The notes under the pieces were generated by a model, which was not told the DNA's origin, did not search any database, and was given only the letters and a program-made list of their open reading frames with translations. A stretch of DNA of 6,143 nt, taken from Thermoflexus hugenholtzii JAD2. GTDB taxonomy: Bacteria; Chloroflexota; Dehalococcoidia; UBA2979. The position numbers and the translations under genes are program-made. The stretch lies in the NCBI GenBank assembly GCA_945889565.1, contig CAMDBZ010000109.1:1-6143 (forward strand), written 5' to 3'. This document shows, piece by piece, positions 1 through 4,930 of the stretch (the first letter of the stretch is position 1; each line of letters starts with the position of its first letter).

Positions 1-264
1 CGCGTGAGCGTGGTGCTCGCGCGCGCGGACCGCGTGGCGTGCTACGACTTCGGCGGGGTGCGGATCGCGGTCGGGCAGGGGTCGGCCCCGACGCCGGCCG
101 CAACGCCTGTCGCGGGGCCGGGGGCCGTGCGTCCGCTGCCGCCGGCGACCGGCGGCGGCGGCGCGGCGCCCCGCGAAGACGCGGCTCGGGCGGCGGCGGC
201 GTTCGGCGTGCTGCTCGCGGTTGGGGCGGCGGCGCCCGCGCGGCGCGCTACCGGCCAGCGCTAG
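1..264 (+). CDS. C-terminal end of a probable cell-surface protein with LPxTG-like tail (5' truncated)
   Basis: The reading frame is open from the first base of the window and ends at TAG 262-264, so the gene starts upstream; about 87 residues are visible. The first part (VSVVLARADRVACYDFGG) looks like the end of a folded domain that I cannot assign. It is followed by a Pro/Ala/Thr/Gly-rich linker. The end has the three-part layout of a sorting signal: LPPATG followed by a glycine run (from about nt 136), a weakly hydrophobic Ala-rich stretch containing AFGVLLAVG, and a short basic tail, ARRATGQR. This suggests export and attachment to the cell envelope, perhaps by a sortase, but the hydrophobic part is short and no sortase gene is visible here. 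A non-anchored protein with a low-complexity tail is the alternative. The next gene is convergent, 24 bp away. I am fairly sure this is coding and less sure of its location in the cell. Confidence 0.6.
   Translation, partial: RVSVVLARADRVACYDFGGVRIAVGQGSAPTPAATPVAGPGAVRPLPPATGGGGAAPREDAARAAAAFGVLLAVGAAAPARRATGQR
136..264 (+). other. LPxTG-like C-terminal sorting signal (candidate)
   Basis: The encoded tail reads LPPATG then GGG, a linker with mixed charges, about 17 mostly small or hydrophobic residues, and RRATGQR at the extreme C-terminus. The usual pentapeptide is LPxTG; here the best register is P-P-A-T-G, with Leu replaced by Pro, or LP(x)xTG with one extra residue. The position, the following glycines and the basic end fit a sorting signal. 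The weak hydrophobic segment argues against it. Confidence 0.4.
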
Positions 265-288
265 CAGGGCGCCGCGCAGCGTTCGCCG

Positions 289-1578
289 CTACGCACCAGC
301 CGCGGACGCGGTAGGCGGACGGACGGTGGTGAGCAGGAGCGCGGCGAGCAATGCGCAGGCGCTGCCGAAGAGGAACGCCGCGCCGGGGCCCGAGACGGTC
401 CAGAGCACGCCGGCGATGATGCTGGCCGGGAGCAACGCGACGGCGACCACGAAGTGGTACCAGCCGAAGGAGCGGCCGCGCTCGGCGGGGTCCGCGAGGT
501 CGGCGACGAAGGCGCGGCTGGAGCCCTCGATGGCGCCGTAGTACGCGCCGTAGGCGAGCGTGAGCAGGGCGACGACGGTGGCAGAGCTGGCGGCGGCGTA
601 GCCCGCGTAGATGAGCGCGTAGATCGCGAAGCCGCCGAAGAGCAGGCGGCGGCGGCCGACGCGGTCCGAGAGCGCGCTCGCGGGCAGCGAGAGGAGCGCC
701 TCGACGAGGTGGCGGCCGGCGACGAGGAGCAGCAGCGCGGTGAGGCCGATGCCGGCGTCCACCATGCGCAGGATGATGAACGCGTCGCTGGAGTTGCCGA
801 GCGCGAACAGGAACACCACCAGCAGGTAGCGGCGCTCGGCCGGGCGGCTGGGCAGGCCGAAGCGGGGACGCGCGGCGGTGGTGGCGAGCGCGGGCGCGCG
901 GGGTGCGCGGGGGCGCTCGTGCACGCGGGTGAGCAGCAGCACGGCGAGCAGGCCGGGCACGGCGGCGAGCAGGGCGACGCTGCGGAACTGCTCGCGGGTG
1001 AGCGCGGTGTCCGCGCCAGCGAGGTACAGCACGAGGGCCGCGAGCAACACGCCGCCGACGGCGCCGACGGTGTCGGCGGAGCGGTGCACGCCGAAGGCGA
1101 GGCCGCGGCGGCCCGCGAGCGCGACGTCGGCGATGAGCGCGTCGCGCGGTGCGCTGCGCACGCCCTTGCCGAGGCGGTCGGCGAAGCGCAGGCCGCCCGC
1201 GGCCCACGCCCCGGCGGCGAAGGCGAGCAGCGGCTTGGTGATCGCGGACGCCGCGTAGCCGCCGATGACGAGCGGCAGCCGCCGCGGGAGCGCATCGGAC
1301 ACGCGGCCGGCGGCAAGGCGCATGAAGGCGGCGGTGCTTTCGGCGACACCTTCGATCACGCCGACGGTGGCGAGGGAGGCGCCGAGCGTGCCGGTGAGGA
1401 AGATCGGCAGCAGCGTGAGCACCATCTCCGAGGAGATGTCGTTGAGCAGTGAGGCGAGCCCGAGCAGCAGGACGGTGCGCGCGCCGGGTCCGAGCGCCTC
1501 GCGCAGCGCGCCGAGCGCGGTGGCGCGTGGGGCGCTCGCGGCGAGGCGTTGCGGCGGGGAGGGCGGCTCAGCGGGCAT
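289..1578 (-). CDS. MFS transporter (substrate unknown)
   Basis: This is a 429-residue major facilitator superfamily (MFS_1-type) inner-membrane transporter of typical length, with roughly twelve hydrophobic segments. The N-terminal half carries LLNDISSEMVLTLLPIFL (residues 44-61), IEGVAESTAAF (75-85), a motif-A-like loop GRVSDALPRRLPLVIGG (91-107) and RFADRLGKGVRSAPRDALIAD (131-151). This set is characteristic of one widespread MFS subgroup of presumed drug or metabolite exporters. The second half repeats the loop as SALSDRVGRRRLLFGG (301-316). A central cytoplasmic linker rich in Arg, Pro and Ala lies at about residues 219-250. The ATG at 1576-1578 gives a 35-residue N-terminal extension before the first membrane segment and has no Shine-Dalgarno sequence in front of it. 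The gene is divergent from the CvpA gene and stands alone on its strand, so the neighbours do not suggest a substrate. The family is certain; specificity cannot be read from the sequence. Confidence 0.93.
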   Translation of the reverse strand: MPAEPPSPPQRLAASAPRATALGALREALGPGARTVLLLGLASLLNDISSEMVLTLLPIFLTGTLGASLATVGVIEGVAESTAAFMRLAAGRVSDALPRRLPLVIGGYAASAITKPLLAFAAGAWAAGGLRFADRLGKGVRSAPRDALIADVALAGRRGLAFGVHRSADTVGAVGGVLLAALVLYLAGADTALTREQFRSVALLAAVPGLLAVLLLTRVHERPRAPRAPALATTAARPRFGLPSRPAERRYLLVVFLFALGNSSDAFIILRMVDAGIGLTALLLLVAGRHLVEALLSLPASALSDRVGRRRLLFGGFAIYALIYAGYAAASSATVVALLTLAYGAYYGAIEGSSRAFVADLADPAERGRSFGWYHFVVAVALLPASIIAGVLWTVSGPGAAFLFGSACALLAALLLTTVRPPTASAAGA

Positions 1579-1608
1579 GGTGGACGATCCACGCGGGGCG
1601 GGCTGCGC

Positions 1609-1636
1609 TCGACGGGGGGCGAGCGGCTGCTAGACT
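1609..1636 (+). promoter_or_regulatory. Putative sigma70-type promoter of the CvpA gene
   Basis: In the 85-bp divergent spacer, TAGACT (1631-1636, 4 of 6 matches to TATAAT) lies 16 bp downstream of TCGACG (1609-1614, 4 of 6 matches to TTGACA). Transcription would start near 1643, leaving a leader of about 20 nt before the TTG start at 1664. The same box, gCTAGACTGG, recurs before the HNH gene, which strengthens the call. Confidence 0.5.
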
Positions 1637-1663
1637 GGCGCGGGGCGGGTAGTTGGGCATGCG

Positions 1664-2212
1664 TTGAGCTGGGTCGATTTCGTCATCGTCGCGATGATCG
1701 CAGGGGCGGTCGTACAGGCGTTTCGCTCTGGGTTGATCCAACAAGTCATCTCGTTCCTCGGGGTGGCGGTGGGGGTCATTGCCGCGGGACAACTGTACGG
1801 CGACCTGTCGAGCAACCTGGACTTCATCGGCGGCGGCGAGTCCATGCGCAACCTGGGCGCGTTCGTCGCGATTTTTGCGGGCGTGTCGGTGCTGGGGCAA
1901 CTGCTGGCCACCATGGCGCGCACGGCGGCGTCGCTGCTGATGCTGGGGTGGGTGGACCGGCTGGGCGGCGCGGCGCTGGGGCTGCTGCAGGGGCTGATCG
2001 TGGTGCAGCTGCTCTTGATCGGCGCGACGACGTTCAAGCCGGCCGAGGCGATCGAGCGCGGCATCGAGGACTCGCGCATCGCGCCGTTGTTCCTGGAGCG
2101 CGCGCCGGTGTTGGAGCGGGTGTTGCCCGGGGAGTTCCGAGACGCGCTGGACGCGTTCCAGGGCGTCGTGCCGCTGGGCGTGGGCGGGGACGGGGACGCC
2201 GAGGCGGAGTGA
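1664..2212 (+). CDS. CvpA family membrane protein
   Basis: This 182-residue inner-membrane protein fits the CvpA family (named after the colicin V production protein), whose members have four membrane spans and a poorly defined envelope role. The opening MSWVDFVIVAMIAGAVVQAFRSG is typical: an aromatic/acidic start, TM1 and a short basic loop. TM2 is at about residues 24-42, TM3 at 63-83 and TM4 at 101-122. The family signature before TM4 is visible as WVDRLGGAALGLLQG (96-110). The cytoplasmic tail (from about 125) is charged and ends in Gly/Asp/Glu. I chose the TTG start at 1664 because it places the family's N-terminus correctly; there is no good ribosome binding site, and an out-of-frame ATG-CGT-TGA (1659-1667) overlaps it. 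The HNH gene follows after 130 bp with its own putative promoter, so the two are probably separate transcripts. The family call is solid; the role is not known. Confidence 0.9.
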   Translation: MSWVDFVIVAMIAGAVVQAFRSGLIQQVISFLGVAVGVIAAGQLYGDLSSNLDFIGGGESMRNLGAFVAIFAGVSVLGQLLATMARTAASLLMLGWVDRLGGAALGLLQGLIVVQLLLIGATTFKPAEAIERGIEDSRIAPLFLERAPVLERVLPGEFRDALDAFQGVVPLGVGGDGDAEAE

Positions 2213-2228
2213 GCCGCTCGGCGTGGAG

Positions 2229-2260
2229 CCTCGCCCCCGGCCCCGCTCCGCGGGGCGAGG
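2229..2260 (+). terminator. GC-rich hairpin after the CvpA gene, no U-tract (possible terminator or dispersed repeat)
   Basis: CCTCGCCCC (2229-2237) and GGGGCGAGG (2252-2260) are perfect 9-bp inverted arms around a 14-nt loop, starting 16 bp after the CvpA stop codon. A competing shorter hairpin, CCCCG/CGGGG (2241-2245 with 2251-2255), shares the right arm. No run of T follows on either strand, so it is not a classical intrinsic terminator. It may stabilise the 3' end of the mRNA, or be a copy of the C-run/G-run intergenic repeats common in GC-rich genomes. Confidence 0.45.
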
Positions 2261-2300
2261 GGGGACGAGCGGCGCCAAACACGAGGCGATATATCTTTCG

Positions 2301-2310
2301 GCTAGACTGG
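2301..2310 (+). promoter_or_regulatory. Putative -10 region of the HNH gene promoter
   Basis: GCTAGACTGG repeats the box found at 1629-1638 before the CvpA gene. TAGACT (2303-2308) sits 34 bp before the TTG start, giving a predicted leader of about 27 nt. It follows a short AT-rich patch (GATATATCTTT, 2288-2298) that stands out in this GC-rich sequence. No convincing -35 hexamer is present 16-18 bp upstream. Confidence 0.45.
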
Positions 2311-2342
2311 GGCCAGCGCCCGGGTGCTGAGCGGGGGTCGCG

Positions 2343-2888
2343 TTGACGATCGAGCGGCGTGCGCTGGTGCTCAACCAGAACTACGAGCCGCTCAACGTGT
2401 GCGCGGCGCGGCGCGCGTTCGTGCTGGTGCATCACGGTAAGGCAGAGGTGATCCACGAGTGCGCGGACGGGATCCGCGGCGTGGGAGCGAGCTATCCGCT
2501 GCCGTCCGTGATCCGGCTGCGGCAGCCGATCCGGCGGCCGCGCCCACGGGTGCGGCTGACGCGGAAGGAAGTGTTCGCGCGGGACGGGCAGCGCTGCCAG
2601 TATTGCGGCGGCCACGGCGTGGAGATGACGCTGGACCACGTGATGCCGCGGCACCGCGGGGGCACGCACGACTGGGAGAACCTGGTAGCGGCGTGCCGCG
2701 CCTGCAACCACCGCAAGGGCGGGCGCACGCCCGGGGAGGCGCATATGCGCCTGCTGCGCGAGCCGGGCCGGCCCTCGGCGACGCCGGCGGCGCTGTTCGG
2801 GTCGTACCTCGAGCGGTATGACGAGTGGCGGCCGTTCGTGGTGGGGTGGCTGGATCGCGGGTCGCGGGCGGCGTTCGCGGCGGTCTGA
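2343..2888 (+). CDS. Stand-alone HNH endonuclease-domain protein
   Basis: This 181-residue protein has a C-terminal HNH (beta-beta-alpha metal) nuclease domain. The N-terminal region carries the family opening ALVLNQNYEPLNVCAARRAF (residues 7-26), then YPLPSVIRL (51-59) and VRLTRKEVFARD (70-81). The nuclease core has a zinc-binding pair CQYC (85-88), the catalytic segment LDHVMPRHRGG (97-107, with D98 and H99), N113 in WENL, and a second pair C118/C121 in CRACNHRKGG. All residues expected for metal binding and phosphodiester hydrolysis are present, so it looks intact. Proteins of this layout are widespread single-copy chromosomal genes in GC-rich bacteria; a biological substrate is not established. 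No methylase, phage or intron sequence adjoins it, so it is unlikely to be a restriction enzyme or homing element. The TTG start at 2343 matches the family's N-terminus; GGGGG at 2333-2337, 5 nt upstream, may be its weak ribosome binding site. Confidence 0.92.
   Translation: MTIERRALVLNQNYEPLNVCAARRAFVLVHHGKAEVIHECADGIRGVGASYPLPSVIRLRQPIRRPRPRVRLTRKEVFARDGQRCQYCGGHGVEMTLDHVMPRHRGGTHDWENLVAACRACNHRKGGRTPGEAHMRLLREPGRPSATPAALFGSYLERYDEWRPFVVGWLDRGSRAAFAAV
2737..2752. repeat. 16-bp perfect palindrome inside the HNH gene
   Basis: AGGCGCATATGCGCCT is a perfect palindrome with no spacer, lying in the codons for the EAHMRL part of the HNH protein. In sequence this GC-rich, about one such palindrome in a window of this size could occur by chance, so function is not implied. 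Confidence 0.35.
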
Positions 2889-2980
2889 GCGCGGCTGTCC
2901 GCACTCGCTGCGGGCGAGAAGTCGGGACGTGCGCGCCGCGCGGTGGGGCGCTCCCCGACGCGCGCGCGGCGGCGCTGGGC

Positions 2981-2997
2981 ACATGCTCCAGGCATGT
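2981..2997 (+). promoter_or_regulatory. Inverted repeat overlapping the start codon of the 196-residue hypothetical gene
   Basis: ACATGC (2981-2986) and GCATGT (2992-2997) are perfect 6-bp arms around TCCAG. The ATG start (2994-2996) lies in the right arm, and the only SD-like bases (CCAGG, 2988-2992) lie in the loop and the edge of that arm. In mRNA this would be a small hairpin hiding the start codon; as DNA it could be a dyad operator. Confidence 0.35.
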
Positions 2998-3584
2998 ACA
3001 TCGCTCCAGTGGGAACGCCGCCGTCCGGGGACCGCGAGCCAACTGCGCCCGCGGGCGTCGCGGCGGGGTCCGCCGATCGCGCGTTCGGGGTGGCGCTGGA
3101 CGACCAGGCGCGGCGGGCGGCGGCGCGCGACCTGATGGCGGCGCTGCCGCCGATGCTGGCGCAGTCGGTGCAGCAGAGCGCGCCGGGACAGGCGCCGGCC
3201 GACGAGTCGTTGAAGTCGATCGGGGCGCTGCTGGACGGGATCCACAGCGGCGAGTGGACGCCGAGCGCGGAGCAGCGGGCGGCGCGCACCTCGGTGATCG
3301 GGGCGACGGCGCAGGCGGCGGACGTGTTCGCGAGCTCGGCTGAGCTGTGGACCACGCTGCGCGAGGTGTTGGGCGCGGGCGACGCGATCGCGCAGGCGGT
3401 ACGGCTCGCGGGGGGCACGGCGCCGGTGGTGGCGGCGGGCGAGCTGGTCGACACGAGCGGGGGCGCGGCGCTGGGCGGGCCGATCCCGCCGGAACAGCTG
3501 CGCTGGTGGGAGGCGGCGTTGCTGCTGCTGCGCCCGGAGCTCGCGTGGGGCGAGCGGGATGGCGACGGGCGGGGCGTCGGCTAG
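2994..3584 (+). CDS. Hypothetical protein, 196 residues, alanine-rich and helical
   Basis: I do not recognise this protein. From the ATG at 2994 it begins MYIAPVGTPPSGDREP, followed by a Pro/Ala/Gly-rich, probably disordered region to about residue 25. Residues 30-145 look mostly alpha-helical, with Ala-rich amphipathic stretches such as DQARRAAARDLMAALPPMLAQ (37-57), SLKSIGALLDGIHSGEW (72-88) and ELWTTLREVLGAGDAIAQ (117-134). The C-terminal part contains IPPEQLRWWEAALLLLRPEL (164-183), then a short charged Gly-rich end. There is no signal peptide, clear membrane span, Cys or metal motif, so it is probably cytoplasmic. It follows the HNH gene in the same direction after 105 bp and converges with the VOC gene 16 bp away. 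The frame is also open to a GTG at 2943, but that extension (RSPTRARRRWAHAPG) looks like translated GC-rich spacer. The codon pattern supports coding. Confidence 0.72.
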   Translation: MYIAPVGTPPSGDREPTAPAGVAAGSADRAFGVALDDQARRAAARDLMAALPPMLAQSVQQSAPGQAPADESLKSIGALLDGIHSGEWTPSAEQRAARTSVIGATAQAADVFASSAELWTTLREVLGAGDAIAQAVRLAGGTAPVVAAGELVDTSGGAALGGPIPPEQLRWWEAALLLLRPELAWGERDGDGRGVG

Positions 3585-3600
3585 CCAGCCTGTTGCGCCG

Positions 3601-4116
3601 TCAGGTCACCCGCTGGTCGACGCTCGTTCGGGTGTCCGCGGCTCCATCGACACCGTGGCCGCGGCGTGCGAGCTCGCCCTCGAGGTCGAGGGGGCGGGTG
3701 CCGAAGGCGCGGGTCGCCCACTCGTCGCGGGGGATGAGCCAGAACAGCTCGAACTGGTTGCCGTCCGGGTCCTGGGCGTAGAGGCTGAGGCTCGCGCCGT
3801 GGTCGGACTGGCCGGTGAGCGCGCCTGCGTTCGCGAGCGTGACGCGGGCGGTGGCAAGGTCCGGCAGCGTCGCGACTTCCCACGCGAGGTGGTACAGCCC
3901 GACGCGCTCACCGCGGGTGGGCGGCGGCGCCTCGGGGCCGATGCCGAAGAGCCCGAGGTCGTGGTGGTTGTCTGAGCCGCTGGCGCGCAGGAAATGCGCC
4001 TGCGGGCCCATCGACTCGACGACCGTGAAGCCGAGCACGTCGCGATAGAAGTCCAGCGCTACGGTGGCGTCGCGCACGTACAGGACGGCGTGGTTCAGTC
4101 GCGTGATCGTGAACAC
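3601..4116 (-). CDS. VOC (glyoxalase / extradiol dioxygenase fold) family protein
   Basis: This 171-residue protein is a single unit of two beta-alpha-beta-beta-beta modules of the vicinal oxygen chelate superfamily. It opens TRLNHAVLYVRDATVALDFYRDVLGF (residues 5-30), the hallmark of the fold, and the second module has GLYHLAWEV (73-81), SDHGASLSLYAQDPDGNQFELFWLIP (104-129). The likely metal ligands H9, H76 and E123 match the His-His-Glu set of type I extradiol dioxygenase-like members. The C-terminal PLDLEGEL (142-149) is also common in CatE-like proteins. The reaction cannot be read from sequence: ring-cleaving dioxygenase, glyoxalase-like or resistance proteins share these features, and no aromatic-degradation genes are nearby. 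The start is GTG at 4114-4116, giving the right N-terminus, with GGAGG 4 nt upstream. It lies 29 bp downstream of the 236-residue gene and is probably cotranscribed with it. Confidence 0.9.
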   Translation of the reverse strand: MFTITRLNHAVLYVRDATVALDFYRDVLGFTVVESMGPQAHFLRASGSDNHHDLGLFGIGPEAPPPTRGERVGLYHLAWEVATLPDLATARVTLANAGALTGQSDHGASLSLYAQDPDGNQFELFWLIPRDEWATRAFGTRPLDLEGELARRGHGVDGAADTRTSVDQRVT

Positions 4117-4120
4117 TGGG

Positions 4121-4125
4121 CCTCC
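4121..4125 (-). promoter_or_regulatory. Ribosome binding site deciding the GTG start of the VOC gene
   Basis: On the minus strand GGAGG lies 4 nt before the GTG at 4114-4116. The frame stays open far upstream, so this site, together with the conserved N-terminus, fixes the start. Confidence 0.6.
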
Positions 4126-4145
4126 AGCCCGCGCGACGCGCGGCG

Positions 4146-4856
4146 CTAGAACGTCTGCTTGGTGCGCGCGTCCTCGATGGTCGCGACGTCGCCGAGGCCG
4201 AGCTCGTCGCGGACGTTGACGAGCGATTCGAGGGCGGCGCGGGGGGTGCCCCAGCGCTTGCGGCGCAGCGCGAGCGCGGCGAGCCGGCCGCGCTGCGCGG
4301 CGACGGGCAGCGCTTCTTCGACGCGCTTGCGCAGTGCTTCGTACATCTGCGGTGGGTGGCTGAGCTCGAGGCGCGCCATCTGTAGCGCGATGAAGTCGCA
4401 GCCGAGCGAGCCTTCGTCGTTCCAGTCCGCGGGCGGGTCTTTCAGCAGGTCCTTCATCGCCTGGTGGCGCTGCTCGTGCTCCCACTCGCGGTCGAGGCCG
4501 AGCGGGGCGACGGCGACCTCGGCGTCCGGCTCGAGCACGAGCTCGCGCAGGGCGCCGCGCACGAGCTCCGATCCCTCCGGCTGGCGGCCGGCGGGCTTGC
4601 GCACGAGCGGGTAGCCATCGAGGGTCTGGCGGACGTGCTGCAACGCGACGGCGAGTGCGTGCGGGAGCGCGTGCGTGGGGATGCCGGTGTGCAGCGAGAT
4701 CGTGACGGTCTTGGCGGCCCACTTCACGTGCGAGAGCTCGCCGCCCTCGTCGCCGACGATGCGCAGCTCGCGATTCGTCTGCGTGCCGACGCGGCCCGCG
4801 ACCTCGCGGTACATCGGGTCGATGCGGTCGTCGATTTCGCGTCCGAGGACTTTCAT
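4146..4856 (-). CDS. Conserved-looking hypothetical protein, 236 residues, no recognised domain
   Basis: I do not recognise this family. The protein starts MKVLGREIDDRIDPMYREVA, followed by a beta-rich stretch NRELRIVGDEGGELSHVKWAAKTVTISL (28-55). Next is a helix with THALPHALAVALQHVRQ (61-77), which sits where an M48/M78-like metalloprotease would have HExxH, but the Glu and the second His are replaced by Ala and Val (HALAV). The remainder is charged and helical: PLGLDREWEHEQRHQAMKDLL (118-138), ARLELSHPPQMYEALRKRVEE (161-181) and WGTPRAALESLVNVRDELGLG (202-222). There is no signal peptide or membrane span, so it is probably cytoplasmic. The ATG at 4856 has a good ribosome binding site. It lies 74 bp after the Fpg gene and 29 bp before the VOC gene, all on one strand. 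The folded composition and codon pattern support a real gene; a catalytically dead protease-like fold is only a guess. Confidence 0.82.
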   Translation of the reverse strand: MKVLGREIDDRIDPMYREVAGRVGTQTNRELRIVGDEGGELSHVKWAAKTVTISLHTGIPTHALPHALAVALQHVRQTLDGYPLVRKPAGRQPEGSELVRGALRELVLEPDAEVAVAPLGLDREWEHEQRHQAMKDLLKDPPADWNDEGSLGCDFIALQMARLELSHPPQMYEALRKRVEEALPVAAQRGRLAALALRRKRWGTPRAALESLVNVRDELGLGDVATIEDARTKQTF

Positions 4857-4864
4857 CGTTCGTT

Positions 4865-4870
4865 CTCCCT
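4865..4870 (-). promoter_or_regulatory. Ribosome binding site of the 236-residue gene
   Basis: On the minus strand AGGGAG lies 8 nt before the ATG at 4854-4856. The reading frame stays open well upstream through the Fpg gene, so this site is what sets the start. Confidence 0.65.
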
Positions 4871-4930
4871 GGGCGGTACGTAGCGGCGCGGCGGCTGGAT
4901 GGGCTGTGGGGTGCGCGGTGGATGCCGCCG

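Noticed and set aside
454..1452. Long plus-strand ORF opposite the MFS gene.
   Set aside because: Its Gly/Ala/Glu/Arg-rich, low-complexity translation is the shadow of a GC-biased gene on the other strand.
1580..1592. Small inverted repeat GTGGA-CGA-TCCAC just upstream of the MFS start as an operator.
   Set aside because: Only five base pairs per arm; such repeats are common by chance here, and no regulator gene adjoins it.
2343..2888. HNH protein as part of a restriction, CRISPR (Cas9-like or IscB-like), or homing system.
   Set aside because: No RuvC domain, methyltransferase, guide RNA, repeat array or intron/intein boundary is visible, and its sequence fits a widespread stand-alone chromosomal family.
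2904..2918. CTCGC-TGCGG-GCGAG hairpin after the HNH stop codon as a terminator.
   Set aside because: Stem of five base pairs and no U-tract; too weak to call.
2034..3245. Long minus-strand ORF opposite CvpA, HNH and the hypothetical gene.
   Set aside because: It spans three well-supported plus-strand genes and their spacers, and the product is Arg/Pro-rich with no folded-protein pattern.
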